In this document: in pieces, positions 44,871 through 54,298 of the stretch
Position numbering within the stretch: position 1 is the first letter of the stretch
How the letters are laid out: every line of letters starts with the position of its first letter
Assembly: GCF_017939625.1 (NCBI RefSeq)
Contig: NZ_JAGKTC010000001.1
Location: forward strand, 372,413-436,412
DNA length: 64,000 bases
Reading direction: 5' to 3'
From: Pseudoxanthomonas helianthi
GTDB lineage: Bacteria > Pseudomonadota > Gammaproteobacteria > Xanthomonadales > Xanthomonadaceae
Made by a program: the position numbers and the translations under genes
The notes under the pieces: model-generated
Seen by the model: the letters and a program-made list of their open reading frames with translations, nothing else
Told to the model about the DNA's origin: nothing
The model's database searches: none

Positions 44871-45542
44871 CTAATGCGCCGCGGCAACCTCGGCGCGCAT
44901 CTTCTCGATCATCGCCTTGTAGTCCGGGGCGTTGAAGATGGCCGAACCGGCGACGAAGGTGTCGGCGCCCGCGGCGGCGATCTCGCGGATGTTGTCGGCC
45001 TTCACCCCGCCGTCGATCTCCAGCCGGATCGGCTTGCCCAGCGCGTCGATCTTCTTGCGCACCACGCGCAGCTTGTCCAGCGCCGAGGGGATGAAAGCCT
45101 GGCCGCCGAAGCCCGGGTTGACCGACATCAGCAGCACCAGGTCGAGGTCTTCCAGCACCCAGTCCAGCACGTCTACCGGCGTGGCCGGGTTCAGCACCAG
45201 TCCCGCCTTGCAGCCATGCGACTTGATCAGCTGGATGGTGCGATGGACGTGGTCGCTCGCTTCGGGATGGAAGCTGATCACGCTGGCGCCGGCTTCGGCG
45301 AAATCCGGCACGATCCGATCCACCGGCGACACCATCAGGTGCACGTCGATCGGCGCGGCGACCCCGTGCTTGCGCAGCGCCGCGCAGACCATCGGGCCGA
45401 TGGTCAGGTTGGGCACGTAGTGGTTGTCCATCACGTCGAAGTGGATCCAGTCCGCGCCGGCCTTCAGCACGTTGTCGACTTCTTCGCCGAGCCGGGCGAA
45501 ATCGGCGGAAAGAATCGACGGGGCGATGATGCAGTTGGACAT
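44871..45542 (-). CDS. rpe: Ribulose-phosphate 3-epimerase
   Basis: 223 residues, TIM barrel. [37 protein letters not shown], the metal-binding His/Asp in [22 protein letters not shown] and [12 protein letters not shown] are all canonical. Interconverts ribulose-5-P and xylulose-5-P. 8 bases after the J-domain gene on the same strand. Confidence 0.97.
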   Translation of the reverse strand: MSNCIIAPSILSADFARLGEEVDNVLKAGADWIHFDVMDNHYVPNLTIGPMVCAALRKHGVAAPIDVHLMVSPVDRIVPDFAEAGASVISFHPEASDHVHRTIQLIKSHGCKAGLVLNPATPVDVLDWVLEDLDLVLLMSVNPGFGGQAFIPSALDKLRVVRKKIDALGKPIRLEIDGGVKADNIREIAAAGADTFVAGSAIFNAPDYKAMIEKMRAEVAAAH

Positions 45543-45550
45543 GGGTTCGC

Positions 45551-45877
45551 TCAGCGTTTGCGCAGTTTCTGGATGCGGTCGTAGGCGGCGTTGATTTCAC
45601 GCGCCTTGGCTTCGGCCTGCGCGCGCAACTCGGGGGCCGCGCCGGCCAGCTTGTCGGGGTGGTACTGGGAAATCAGCCGGCGATAGGCCTGGTCGACTTC
45701 GGCATCGCTGGCGTCGCTGGTCAGGTTGAACACCCGATACGGGTTGTCGCGGGACAGGCTGAACCAGTCGCTGTCGAAGGCATGGCCGACCAGCAGGCCG
45801 ATCAGCCCGCCGACGGGGTGGCGCATCAGCAGCCAGCCGGCGATGAAACCCAGCAATTTGCCGTACCAGCGGGTCAT
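45551..45877 (-). CDS. Membrane-anchored J-domain protein (short DjlA-like)
   Basis: 108 residues. N-terminal hydrophobic segment (about 6-32, with glycines as in DjlA), then a J domain: [23 protein letters not shown], the HPD motif in ISQYHPDKL and the final helix [14 protein letters not shown]. It lacks the TerB-like middle domain of full DjlA. Presumed co-chaperone presenting DnaK at the inner membrane. Operon with rpe. Confidence 0.88.
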   Translation of the reverse strand: MTRWYGKLLGFIAGWLLMRHPVGGLIGLLVGHAFDSDWFSLSRDNPYRVFNLTSDASDAEVDQAYRRLISQYHPDKLAGAAPELRAQAEAKAREINAAYDRIQKLRKR

Positions 45878-46007
45878 TCGCCGCCCTGCGTGGAAATCCG
45901 ACCCGCATTTTACGGTACACGGCGCCCCCACAGTCGTACACTACGCGGCCCGCTGCCGTCCGCGGGCCTCCGGCCCGGGCGCAGCCGCCACGCTTGCAGG
46001 AGTGTCC

Positions 46008-46931
46008 GTGCCCACGACGTTGCTTGAATCCGACCTGCCCGGCCTGCCGCTGCGCCACCGCGGCAAAGTGCGCGATGTTTTCGACCTGCCGCGCGAATGC
46101 CTGCCCGAAGGCGCGCCGCCCGGCGAATACCTCCTGATGGTCGCCACCGACCGCCTCAGCGCGTTCGACGTGGTGTTGCCCGACCCGATTCCCGGCAAGG
46201 GCGAGATGCTCTGCCAGATCTCCAACTTCTGGTTCGCGCAGACCGCGGACCTGATGCCCAATCACCTGACTGGCATCGACGTGGCCAGCGTGCTGCCCGC
46301 GGGCGTCGACCCTGCCCTGTATGGCCAGCGCGCAGTGGTGACGAAGAAGCTCAAGCCGGTGCCGGTGGAAGCCATCGCCCGCGGCTACCTGATCGGCAGC
46401 GGCTGGAAGGACTACCAGCGTACCGGCAAGGTCAGCGGCATCGAACTGCCCGCCGGCCTGCGCCAGGCCGAGCAATTGCCGGAGCCGATCTTCACCCCGT
46501 CGACCAAGGCCGCCGTCGGCGACCACGACGAGAACATCGACTTCGACAGCATGGTCAAGACGGTCGGCGCCGATCTGGCCGAGAAGGTCCGCGACGCGAC
46601 CCTGCGCCTGTATCGCTTCGCCGCCGAATTCGCCGCGCAGCGCGGCATCCTGCTGGCCGACACCAAGTTCGAGTTCGGCACCGACGCCGACGGCCGCCTG
46701 CATGTCATGGACGAGATGCTGACCCCGGACTCGTCGCGCTATTGGCCGGCCGATCAGTACGAAGTCGGCACCAGCCCGCCGAGCTACGACAAGCAGTTCG
46801 TGCGCGACTACTTGGAAACGCTGGACTGGAACAAGACCGCGCCCGGCCCGAAGCTCCCGGCCGAAGTGATCGAACGCACCCGCGCCAAGTACGCCGAGGC
46901 GTTGCAGAAGCTGGCCGGCATCGCGATCTAA
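46008..46931 (+). CDS. purC: Phosphoribosylaminoimidazole-succinocarboxamide synthase
   Basis: 307 residues, the longer eukaryote/Xanthomonad-like SAICAR synthetase. [56 protein letters not shown] and LADTKFEFG are typical. Ligates aspartate to CAIR in purine synthesis. GTG at 46008 was chosen because GGAG lies 5 bases upstream; GTG at 46002 is the alternative. Monocistronic, divergent from the J-domain/rpe operon. Confidence 0.95.
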   Translation: MPTTLLESDLPGLPLRHRGKVRDVFDLPRECLPEGAPPGEYLLMVATDRLSAFDVVLPDPIPGKGEMLCQISNFWFAQTADLMPNHLTGIDVASVLPAGVDPALYGQRAVVTKKLKPVPVEAIARGYLIGSGWKDYQRTGKVSGIELPAGLRQAEQLPEPIFTPSTKAAVGDHDENIDFDSMVKTVGADLAEKVRDATLRLYRFAAEFAAQRGILLADTKFEFGTDADGRLHVMDEMLTPDSSRYWPADQYEVGTSPPSYDKQFVRDYLETLDWNKTAPGPKLPAEVIERTRAKYAEALQKLAGIAI

Positions 46932-47089
46932 GCCGGTGTGGGAGCGACGTAAGTCGCGAAGTCGGAGCCAAGTTGTTGCCGATCGCAGCGGCAGCCAGTG
47001 GCGGGTGACTTGTGTAGACAATCCTCCCGGCCTCGTTTTAGTGGCGTCGCTTCGATATTCGCGACTTACGTCGCTCCCACACCGGCTTA
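46932..47089. repeat. REPIN-like inverted pair with long perfect arms, ACGTAAGT core
   Basis: Arms of about 30 bp (46932-46960 and 47058-47089) are perfect complements from TAAGCCGGTGTGGGAGCG through the ACGTAAGT core to GCGAA, around a spacer of about 97 bp. Immediately follows the purC stop and would form its terminator-like structure. Confidence 0.9.
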
Positions 47090-47176
47090 GATCGCGCTTC
47101 AGGCGTGGCCATGCCACGCCCCGGCGAAAGGCGTATGCTTCGCGCAGATCGGACATGCCCGCTAGCCAGAGAGCCC

Positions 47177-47662
47177 ATGCACGCCACCGCCGAACGGCCC
47201 ATCGACCGCTTCTTCGCCAGTTATTCCGCCGACCACCAGCACCCCACCAACCAGCTGATCCACGTATTCGCCGTGCCGGCGATCCTGTGGTCGGTGGTCG
47301 CTTTGCTGTGGTGCATCCCGGTGTTCGGCACCCTGTTCAAGACGGGGGTATGGGCGGCCTTGGCGATGTTCGGTGCGTGGATGTTCTATTACCGCCTGTC
47401 GCGGCCGATCGGCTTCGGCATGCTCGCGGCGTTCTTCTTCATGGGCTGCCTGTGCCGGCTGCTGCAGGCCGAATACGGCCTGGGCGGCCTGTTCAAGCTG
47501 GCCGTGGGCGTCTTCGTCGTCGCCTGGATCGCGCAGTTCATCGGCCACAGCAAGCTGTTCGAAGGCAAGAAGCCGAGCTTCTTCACCGATCTGACCTACC
47601 TGCTGATCGGCCCGATCTGGGTGCTGGCGAAGTTCTATCGCAAGATGGGCTGGAAATACTGA
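47177..47662 (+). CDS. DUF962 (Mpo1/YGL010w-like) membrane protein
   Basis: 161 residues, four predicted membrane helices. Conserved histidine motifs HQHPTNQLIHVF and IGHSKLFEGKKPSFFTDL match the DUF962 family, whose yeast member Mpo1 is an iron-dependent dioxygenase acting on 2-hydroxy fatty acids. Bacterial role not known. Start MHATAERPIDRFFASYS by family. Confidence 0.88.
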   Translation: MHATAERPIDRFFASYSADHQHPTNQLIHVFAVPAILWSVVALLWCIPVFGTLFKTGVWAALAMFGAWMFYYRLSRPIGFGMLAAFFFMGCLCRLLQAEYGLGGLFKLAVGVFVVAWIAQFIGHSKLFEGKKPSFFTDLTYLLIGPIWVLAKFYRKMGWKY

Positions 47663-47671
47663 GCCACGGGT

Positions 47672-48880
47672 TCAGCCATTGGCCGTCGTCGTCGGCTTCA
47701 ACGTCATCCGCAGCCACGACCAGCCGAGTACCGCCGACAGCAGCGATCCGCACAGCACGCCCAGCACCGCCGCTTCTCCGAAGTGGCCACCGACATTGCC
47801 GTAAGCGAGCTTGGCGATGAACAGGCTCATCGTGAAGCCGACGCCGCACAGCATGCCCAGGCCGAGCATCGCCGGAAAACCCATTCCTTCCGGATAGCGC
47901 GCGATGCCGGCCATCCGCGCCATGAGCGCGGTGGCGACGATGCCGACCGGCTTGCCCAGCAGCAGACCGACCGCGATGCCCAGCGGCACCGGTGCCATCG
48001 CATCGCCCGCCTGCATGCCGCCTAGGGCCAATCCCGCGTTGACGAAGGCGAATAAGGGCAGGATCAGGTACGCGACCCAAGGATGCAGTGCGTGTTCGAG
48101 GTGTTCCAGCGGCGAGTGTCCTTCGTTTGGCCCACGCAACGGAATCAGCAAGCCGGTGACCACGCCGGCCAATGTCGCGTGCACGCCCGACTGCAGCACG
48201 AAGTACCAGACCACCGCGCCCAGCACCAGGTACGGCCACAACCGGGTCACCCCACGCCAGTTCAGCAGCAACATCAGGCCGATGCCCGCGCCGGCCCAAG
48301 CCAGGTGGCCGATCGACAACTGCTCCGTGTAGAAGATCGCGATGATCAGGATCGCGACCAGGTCGTCGACCACGGCGATCGTCGACAGCAGCAGCTTCAT
48401 CCCCAGCGGCACGCGCGGACCGAGCAGCGCAAGGATGCCCAGGGCGAAGGCGATGTCGGTGGCGGTGGGAATCGCCCAGCCGCGCATCGCGACCGGATCG
48501 GCATGGTTCACGCCCCAGAAGATCAGCGCCGGCACGGCCACGCCTCCGACCGCGCACAGCACAGGCAGCAGCATCTGGTCGAAACTCGAAAGCTGCCCGC
48601 TGAGCGTCTCGCGCTTGATCTCCAGCGCCACCAGCAGGAAGAACGCCGCCATCAGCGCGTCGTTGACCCACCATTCCAGCGGATGGTCCATCGCGAATGC
48701 ACCGACTGCGAAGCCGATCGGCAGATGGCGGAAATGCTCATAAGCATCGTGCAACGGCGAATTCGCCGCCAGCATCGCCAGCGTCGCGGCAACGATCAGC
48801 ACGATGCCACCGGCGGCCTGCAGGCGGAAGAACTCGCGCAGCAGGTGCAAGGTGCGGGCGACGGGACGGGGGCGGCTCAT
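47672..48880 (-). CDS. nhaA: Na+/H+ antiporter NhaA
   Basis: 402 residues, about twelve helices. PTATDIAFALGIL and VDDLVAILIIAIFYT, with the paired transport aspartates, are clear, as are GVHATLAGVVTGLLIP and CGVGFTMSLFIAKLAY. Expels sodium for protons at alkaline pH. Convergent with DUF962, 9 bases between stops. Upstream lies a repeat-rich gap. Confidence 0.96.
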   Translation of the reverse strand: MSRPRPVARTLHLLREFFRLQAAGGIVLIVAATLAMLAANSPLHDAYEHFRHLPIGFAVGAFAMDHPLEWWVNDALMAAFFLLVALEIKRETLSGQLSSFDQMLLPVLCAVGGVAVPALIFWGVNHADPVAMRGWAIPTATDIAFALGILALLGPRVPLGMKLLLSTIAVVDDLVAILIIAIFYTEQLSIGHLAWAGAGIGLMLLLNWRGVTRLWPYLVLGAVVWYFVLQSGVHATLAGVVTGLLIPLRGPNEGHSPLEHLEHALHPWVAYLILPLFAFVNAGLALGGMQAGDAMAPVPLGIAVGLLLGKPVGIVATALMARMAGIARYPEGMGFPAMLGLGMLCGVGFTMSLFIAKLAYGNVGGHFGEAAVLGVLCGSLLSAVLGWSWLRMTLKPTTTANG

Positions 48881-48962
48881 TGGGCGATGCTAGGTTGAAT
48901 ACGCGTCCGCAGACAAGTTTGCAGTAATCAGGCCGTTGTTTTTGCTTTTCGGGCCCGTCCAC

Positions 48963-49145
48963 AGCGGCGGAGCCGGTGGGTAAACCCCGCAGGGGCGACG
49001 CGCAGGATGCGCGTCGTTTTCGGAGGGCACATGGATGTGCCTTCCGAAAATTCCCGCCGGCTCCGCGGACCCTTCGCGCAGCGAAGGGCGCGAGGAAGGG
49101 TGTGCTTTCTTTTGGTTACTTTTCTTTGCACAAGCAAAGAAAAGT
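48963..49145. repeat. Nested palindromes between nhaA and the CaCA antiporter
   Basis: In a 441-bp gap without genes (48881-49321): an outer inverted repeat GCGGAGCCGG/CCGGCTCCGC (about 48974 and 49060), a GACGCGC/GCGCGTC stem at about 48997-49015, a 16-bp stem around GGCACATGGATGTGCC (about 49016-49050), and ACTTTTCTTTGC/GCAAAGAAAAGT at 49118-49145. The last motif, including TTTTGGTTACTTTTCTTTG, recurs in many gammaproteobacterial genomes. Open frames across it are artefacts of the repeats. Confidence 0.7.
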
Positions 49146-49171
49146 GACTCGCGTGCCAGCGCGAAAGCTTC

Positions 49172-49271
49172 TGTAGGAGCGCACCTTGGTGCGCGACCGG
49201 AAACCTCATGCATCGAGGAACTGTCTACACGGTTTCATTCTCGTACTCGCGCACCAACGTGCGCTCCTACG
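49172..49271. repeat. REPIN-like inverted pair, CACCTTGGTG core
   Basis: GTAGGAGCGCACCTTGGTGC at about 49173-49192 faces a one-mismatch complement at about 49251-49270. It closes the nhaA/CaCA gap just before the end of the CaCA antiporter gene. Confidence 0.8.
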
Positions 49272-49321
49272 GGAGCAAAAGCAAAATGGATGCCAGCTTT
49301 CGCTGGGATGACGAACAAAAA

Positions 49322-50305
49322 TCAGCGGATCGGCATGACATCCTGCGCGGAACCGATCAGGTACACCGCGAACGCAACCCACAGCACGAACGCGCCCAGC
49401 AGGATTCCGCCCTCGTAACGCTTGATCTGCAGATCCCCGCGCAGCATCGGATACAGGGTCAGGCAGAACGCCATCGACGCCGGCAACGCATAGCGCACGC
49501 ACAGGTCGGGCAACTGGATCGGCGCCGGCGACAGCGCCGCCATGCCGCCGACGATCACCAACAGATTGAACAGGCTCGAACCCAGTACGTGCCCCAGCAC
49601 CATGTCGCCCTGCCCGCGCCGCGCCGCGGCGATCGCGGCGGCCGCTTCCGGCAGGGCCGTGCCGATGGCCACCGGCAACAAGCCGACCAGCAGCGGCGAC
49701 CAGCCCCAGGCCGTGCCGATCTGGGGTGCGGCCTGCACGACGAACTTCGCGCCGTAATACAGGAATGCGGCGGCGATGACGAAGCGCAACACGTTCAGCC
49801 ACAACACCGTGCGCGTCGCGGCGAATGCCTCCACGCCCTGCTGCACCTGGGCGCTCTCGCCGCGCGCGCGCGCCAGCAGGAACGCCAGCATGGCGACGAA
49901 GCCAAGCAGCAACACGATGCCTTCGATGCGACCGACCGCACCATCCAGCGAAAAGACGATCAGCGCGAACGTCGCCACCGCCAGCAACACCTGCAGCGGC
50001 GACAGCACGCGCATATGCGCCAGCAGCGGCGCGGCCATCGCCGCCAGGCCCAGGGTCAGGCCGAGGTTGGCGACATTGCTGCCGATGGCGTTGCCCAACG
50101 CCAGTTCGGCCTGGCCGTGGACGACGGCGTAGGCGTTGACGAACAGTTCCGGCAGCGAGGTACCGAAGGCGACCAGCAACAGGCCGGCGACGAAGGGCGA
50201 CGCACCGAGTTTCTGCGCCAACCCCGATGCGCCCTTGACGATGGAATCGCCGCCCAGCGCCAGCAGCACCAGCCCCAGCACGAAAAAGCCCCAAGCCTCT
50301 GCCAT
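49322..50305 (-). CDS. CaCA-family calcium/sodium antiporter (YrbG-like)
   Basis: 327 residues, ten or so helices in two inverted halves. Alpha-repeats are visible: FGTSLPELFVNAY with GNAIGSNVANLGLTLG in the first half, and IGTALPEAAAAIAAARR with GHVLGSSLFNLLVIVG in the second; these carry the ion-binding Glu/Asn residues. Exchanges cations (Ca2+ for H+ or Na+) at the inner membrane. ATG at 50305 preferred over a GTG one codon upstream. Confidence 0.92.
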   Translation of the reverse strand: MAEAWGFFVLGLVLLALGGDSIVKGASGLAQKLGASPFVAGLLLVAFGTSLPELFVNAYAVVHGQAELALGNAIGSNVANLGLTLGLAAMAAPLLAHMRVLSPLQVLLAVATFALIVFSLDGAVGRIEGIVLLLGFVAMLAFLLARARGESAQVQQGVEAFAATRTVLWLNVLRFVIAAAFLYYGAKFVVQAAPQIGTAWGWSPLLVGLLPVAIGTALPEAAAAIAAARRGQGDMVLGHVLGSSLFNLLVIVGGMAALSPAPIQLPDLCVRYALPASMAFCLTLYPMLRGDLQIKRYEGGILLGAFVLWVAFAVYLIGSAQDVMPIR

Positions 50306-50386
50306 CACAAGTCCCTCCCCGGCGGTTCGGGCGATTCTATGCGCAGTTCCGCGAAGACGGCCAGCCTAGCCCGGCCGGCCGCACGC

Positions 50387-51028
50387 TCAGGAACAGCCTT
50401 CGACGTAATCCACCTGCGGCGTCAGGCCGATGCGCCATTCGGTGGCCTTGCCGTTCTCGTCGGTCTCGAACACCAGTTTGCTCGGTGCCACGCCACTGGC
50501 GGCCACCGACAGGTAGTTTCCGCCTTCGACGTACTTGTGCGGCATCGACTGCAATGCGCCGTGGTACAGCTTCTGCAGTTCGGCTTCGCCCATGCCGATC
50601 TTGCCGCCGCCGGGCGCAACGATCTCGTCGGAGGCCACGTCGAGGCGCACGAACTTGTCGCCTTCGATCATGAAGGCGATCTTGTAGCCCTGCTTCGCCT
50701 GCGTGGCAGGAATGAGGTAATAGCAGCCGCCTGGTTCGTCCGGCTTCGCGTCGCCGAGATCGCCGCCCCAGGCCATGCGTACTTCCTCGGCACTCGCGCC
50801 GAATTTCGCGGGGCCGAAACCAGCAAGGCTGATCGCACCTTCGGCCGGAAGATCGACGTGCAGCGAGCCCGTTGCGGGTGCCGTGGGTTCGGCAGGCGGC
50901 GCTTCGATCGGCGCGGGGGTTGCGGCCTGCTGCGACTGCGCGGGTTTTCCCGCGGCCGGTTCCGCCGGCGCAGGGGCCTTGCAGGCGGCGAGCGACAACA
51001 CGATCAACGGGAAGATTCCGGCGCGCAT
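50387..51028 (-). CDS. Predicted lipoprotein
   Basis: 213 residues. Lipobox LAAC with the cysteine at residue 16, a Pro/Ala-rich linker to about residue 55, then a globular domain beginning LAGFGPAKFGASAEEVRMAWG and containing a conserved CYYL and C-terminal cysteine (EGCS), which could form a disulfide. No function known; similar lectin- or inhibitor-like lipoproteins occur in Xanthomonadales. Divergent from the gene at 51164. Confidence 0.82.
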   Translation of the reverse strand: MRAGIFPLIVLSLAACKAPAPAEPAAGKPAQSQQAATPAPIEAPPAEPTAPATGSLHVDLPAEGAISLAGFGPAKFGASAEEVRMAWGGDLGDAKPDEPGGCYYLIPATQAKQGYKIAFMIEGDKFVRLDVASDEIVAPGGGKIGMGEAELQKLYHGALQSMPHKYVEGGNYLSVAASGVAPSKLVFETDENGKATEWRIGLTPQVDYVEGCS

Positions 51029-51163
51029 CTGCGTACTCCGTCAGTCCATGGGTCCTGCCGATAGCATCGCATGCCGCCGCCTTCGCGACGCGTCGACGGG
51101 GAAATGTCACGCGGACGTAACTTCCCGCGCGCAACGTGCGGCGGCTCGAAGGCGGACCCACGC

Positions 51164-51685
51164 ATGCAGCCCCGCAAGACCGACCAGGCCCGGCAAGCCC
51201 TGTCCATCCGCGACGGGAGCCTGACCCTGCGCGAACGCCGCGTGCTGATCCTGTGCGACGGCCAGCGCAGCGTCGAGGAACTGACTTCGATGCTCGGCCC
51301 CGAAACGCCGTCCCATATCCGGCGGCTGCGCGACGCGGGCTATCTGGTCGCCGTGGTCGAAGCACCGCCACCACAGGCACCCGTATCGGCGGCCGATACC
51401 GTTGCCGCTTCCGCGCGCCGCCGTTCGCTGGTCGCCGCCAAGCTGTACCTGCTCGGCATGCTCGAACTGCAGCGCCATCCGGATGCGGCCTGGCATCGCG
51501 ACCGGCTGCAGGCCGCGCAAGGCGACGAGGACACGCTGGTGCAATTGCTGGCCGCGCTGCATTGCCTGCGCCAGGCGGCCAGCCCGACGCTGGCGCAGCG
51601 CGTGCGCGAACGCCTGACCGAAGTATTGCCCGAGCCCTACCTGCCCGCGTTGCAGCAAGCCGACGCGGCGCCGGCCGTCGCCTGA
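51164..51685 (+). CDS. Hypothetical protein, possible winged-helix N-terminus
   Basis: 173 residues. The first 70 (SLTLRERRVLILCDGQRSVEELTSMLGPETPSHIRRLRDAGYLVAV region) look like a helix-turn-helix with wing, of the type seen in short regulators of Xanthomonadales; the rest is Ala/Leu/Arg helical. No enzymatic motif. Start MQPRKTDQARQALS chosen over a 31-residue extension. Convergent with hmgA, 3 bases between stops. Confidence 0.7.
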   Translation: MQPRKTDQARQALSIRDGSLTLRERRVLILCDGQRSVEELTSMLGPETPSHIRRLRDAGYLVAVVEAPPPQAPVSAADTVAASARRRSLVAAKLYLLGMLELQRHPDAAWHRDRLQAAQGDEDTLVQLLAALHCLRQAASPTLAQRVRERLTEVLPEPYLPALQQADAAPAVA

Positions 51686-51688
51686 GGC

Positions 51689-52975
51689 TCAGCCGCGGAA
51701 ATTCTTCTTCAAGCCCGCCCAGCACTGCGGGTAATCGCGCTGCCGGTGCTTCGCTTCCAGCGCCTGCGCGACCGGACGGATCACCGCGCGCGTCTCGAAC
51801 ATGAAGGCCAGGGTGTCGGCGATCACGTCCGGCTTCGACAGGTCTGCGTTGCTGGCTTTCTCGAAGGTCGCCGCGTCCGGGCCATGTCCGCTCATGCAGT
51901 TGTGCAGCGACGCACCGCCGGGCGCGAAGCCTTCGGCCTTGGCGTCGTACACGCCGTGCACCAGGCCCATGAACTCGCTGGCGATGTTGCGATGGAACCA
52001 CGGCGGCCGGAACGTGTCCTGCGCCACCAGCCAGCGCGGCGGGAAGATTACGAAATCGAGGTTCGCCGTGCCGTGGGTGTCGCTGGGCGAAGTCAGCACG
52101 GTGAAGATCGACGGATCCGGATGGTCGAAGCTGATCGAACCGATGGTGTTGAAGCGGCGCAGGTCGTAGCGGTACGGCGCGTAGTTGCCGTGCCAGCCGG
52201 CCACGTCCAGCGGCGAATGGCCGATCGGCGCGCGCCACAGGTGGCCCTGGAACTTGGCCACCAGTTCGAACTCGCCTTCCAGGTCTTCGTAGGCGGCGAC
52301 CGGCGTTTCGAAATCGCGCGGATTGGCCAGGCCATTGGCGCCGATGGGACCGAGGTCGGGCAGGCGCAGCAGCGCGCCGAAGTTCTCGCACACATAACCG
52401 CGCGACGCGCCATCCAGCAGGTCGACGCGGAAACGCACGCCACGCGGGAGCACCGCGACCTGCTGCGGCTCGACGTCCAGCACGCCCAGCTCGGTGGCGA
52501 TGCGCAGCCGGCCCTGCTGCGGCACGATCAGCAGCTCGGCGTCGGCGTCGTAGAAATAGCGGCCGTGCATCGATACGTTCGCCGCGTACAGGTGGATGCC
52601 GACGCCGTGCTGCGCGGCGGCAGAACCATTGCCGGCCATCGTGTAAAGGCCTTCGATGAAATCGGTCGGCGCCTGCGGCAAGGGCAACGGACTCCAGCGC
52701 AACCGCTCCGGCGTCACCGGACCATCGCCGAAATCGTTGTGAAAGCGCGGCTGCAGGAACGGCGCGAATTCGCCATGCACCCCCGCGGGGCGCAGGCGAT
52801 ACAGCCAGCTGCGCCGGTTCTCACCGCGCGGCGCGGTGAACGCAGTGCCGGACAGCTGCTCGGCGTACAAGCCGTGCGCGACCTTCTGCGGCGAATTGCG
52901 CCCGACCGGCAGCGCGCCGGCGACCGCTTCGGTCGCGAATTCGTTGCCGAAACCGGTCATGTAGCCAACATTCAT
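51689..52975 (-). CDS. hmgA: Homogentisate 1,2-dioxygenase
   Basis: 428 residues. Begins [22 protein letters not shown], the HmgA hallmark; iron ligands are in the [18 protein letters not shown] block (His, Glu) and CMSGHGPD (His). Opens the ring of homogentisate to maleylacetoacetate. 117 bases downstream of hppD on the same strand, with an inverted repeat between. Confidence 0.97.
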   Translation of the reverse strand: MNVGYMTGFGNEFATEAVAGALPVGRNSPQKVAHGLYAEQLSGTAFTAPRGENRRSWLYRLRPAGVHGEFAPFLQPRFHNDFGDGPVTPERLRWSPLPLPQAPTDFIEGLYTMAGNGSAAAQHGVGIHLYAANVSMHGRYFYDADAELLIVPQQGRLRIATELGVLDVEPQQVAVLPRGVRFRVDLLDGASRGYVCENFGALLRLPDLGPIGANGLANPRDFETPVAAYEDLEGEFELVAKFQGHLWRAPIGHSPLDVAGWHGNYAPYRYDLRRFNTIGSISFDHPDPSIFTVLTSPSDTHGTANLDFVIFPPRWLVAQDTFRPPWFHRNIASEFMGLVHGVYDAKAEGFAPGGASLHNCMSGHGPDAATFEKASNADLSKPDVIADTLAFMFETRAVIRPVAQALEAKHRQRDYPQCWAGLKKNFRG

Positions 52976-52995
52976 CGCCGTTGTCCTCGAAGCGT

Positions 52996-53091
52996 ACTTT
53001 TGACGCGGATAGACGCGAATGAACGCGGATCATTCCGTGAATCGTCCATGCCTTGCCCGATTCTATCCGCGTTGATCCGCGTCGAAAAAGT
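52996..53091. repeat. Inverted repeat built of 10-bp units between hppD and hmgA
   Basis: Left arm carries GACGCGGAT, GACGCGAAT and GAACGCGGAT in tandem; the right arm, read in complement, carries GACGCGGAT and CAACGCGGAT. Both ends close with ACTTTT/AAAAAGT. The fold would lie in the hppD-hmgA transcript and may modulate expression of hmgA or be a dispersed repeat. Confidence 0.65.
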
Positions 53092-53092
53092 C

Positions 53093-54190
53093 TTAAAGCA
53101 CGCCGCGCTTCATCTGGTCGCGCTCGATGCTCTCGAACAGCGCCTGGAAGTTGCCTTCGCCGAAGCCTTCGTTGCCCTTGCGCTGGATGATCTCGAAGAA
53201 GATCGGGCCGATCGCGTTCTGGGTGAAGATCTGCAGCAGCTTGCGCTTGTGCGTTTCCGGATCGGCGTCGATCAGGATCTTGTTCTTCGCCAGCCGCGCC
53301 ACGTCCTCGCCATGCTCGGGGATGCGCTGGTCGATCACCTCGAAATAGGTGTCCGGCGTGTCGAGGAACTCGACGCCCGCCGCGCGCATCTTCTCCACCG
53401 TCGTGTAGATATCGTCGGTGAAACAGGCGATGTGCTGGATGCCTTCGCCGTGGTAGGTGTCCAGGTATTCGTTGATCTGCGACTTCGGGTCGGACGACTC
53501 GTTCAACGGAATGCGCACCATGCCGTCGGGCGCGGTCATCGCCTTCGACAGCAGGCCGGTCTTCGCGCCCTTGATGTCGAAGTAGCGGATCTCGCGGAAA
53601 TTGAACAGCCGCTCGTAGTAGTCCGCCCACTTGGCCATGTTGCCGTGGTACAGGTTGTGGGTCAGGTGGTCGATGAAGGTCAGGCCGAAACCCTTCGGCA
53701 TCAGCTCGACGCCCGGCAGGTATTCGTAATCGGGGTCGTGGATGGTGCCCTTGTCGTCGTAGCGGTCGACGATGTACAGCATGCAGCCGCCGATGCCCTT
53801 GATCACCGGCGCCGCCACCGCCTTGGTCAGCTCGTCGGCGGCGTCGAAGGATTCTGCGCCGTTCTTCAGCGCCTGCACCCGTGCCCATTCGGCCAGCTTG
53901 TTGACCCGGATGGCGAAGCCGCAGGCGCTGGGTCCGTGCTGCGCGGCGAAGCGCGCGGCGAACGAATCCGGATCCTCGTTGATCAGGAAGGTGCAGTCGC
54001 CCTGGCGGTAGGTGCTGATCGGCCGGGTCTTGTGCCGGGCCACCTGGACGAAGCCCAGTTTGCGGAAATAATCGTGCAGCGCGCCGCCCTGCCCGGCCGG
54101 CGCGGCATACTCGACGAACTCGAAGCCGTCGATGCCCATGGGGTTGTCGAAGGTCGTGACTTGCATGCCACGGGGGGGTTGTGCGCTCAT
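53093..54190 (-). CDS. hppD: 4-hydroxyphenylpyruvate dioxygenase
   Basis: 365 residues, two vicinal-oxygen-chelate halves. The C-terminal half carries the iron ligands: His in LTFIDHLTHNLYHGNM, His in GEGIQHIACFTDDI, and Glu in GNFQALFESIERDQ. Converts 4-hydroxyphenylpyruvate to homogentisate. Start MSAQPPRGMQV; an ATG eight residues on is possible. Divergent from the MarR gene; a palindrome shared with fahA lies 73 bases upstream. Confidence 0.97.
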   Translation of the reverse strand: MSAQPPRGMQVTTFDNPMGIDGFEFVEYAAPAGQGGALHDYFRKLGFVQVARHKTRPISTYRQGDCTFLINEDPDSFAARFAAQHGPSACGFAIRVNKLAEWARVQALKNGAESFDAADELTKAVAAPVIKGIGGCMLYIVDRYDDKGTIHDPDYEYLPGVELMPKGFGLTFIDHLTHNLYHGNMAKWADYYERLFNFREIRYFDIKGAKTGLLSKAMTAPDGMVRIPLNESSDPKSQINEYLDTYHGEGIQHIACFTDDIYTTVEKMRAAGVEFLDTPDTYFEVIDQRIPEHGEDVARLAKNKILIDADPETHKRKLLQIFTQNAIGPIFFEIIQRKGNEGFGEGNFQALFESIERDQMKRGVL

Positions 54191-54262
54191 GGCGACTCCT
54201 CGGTGACGCGGCCCGCACAGGATGCGCCGCCGCGTGGAAGACTTACGTAGACGCTCTTTATA

Positions 54263-54276
54263 GTTTCAACTGTAAC
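54263..54276. promoter_or_regulatory. Candidate MarR operator between hppD and the MarR gene
   Basis: GTTTCAACTGTAAC, 13 of 14 bases identical to the element at 23514-23527 before fahA. It lies 23 bases before the MarR ATG and 73 before hppD, suited to control both and to autoregulation. Inferred. Confidence 0.6.
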
Positions 54277-54298
54277 CATAAGCAAGCGGCAGCGCCAC

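Noticed and set aside
48890-49213. Small protein gene with KKSNQKKAHP-type sequence upstream of nhaA
   Set aside because: It lies entirely in the nested palindromes; such frames are a known annotation artefact of this recurring sequence.
51746-54250. An 834-codon frame antisense to hmgA and hppD
   Set aside because: It spans two unambiguous enzyme genes and their spacer; composition is that of a codon-position shadow.
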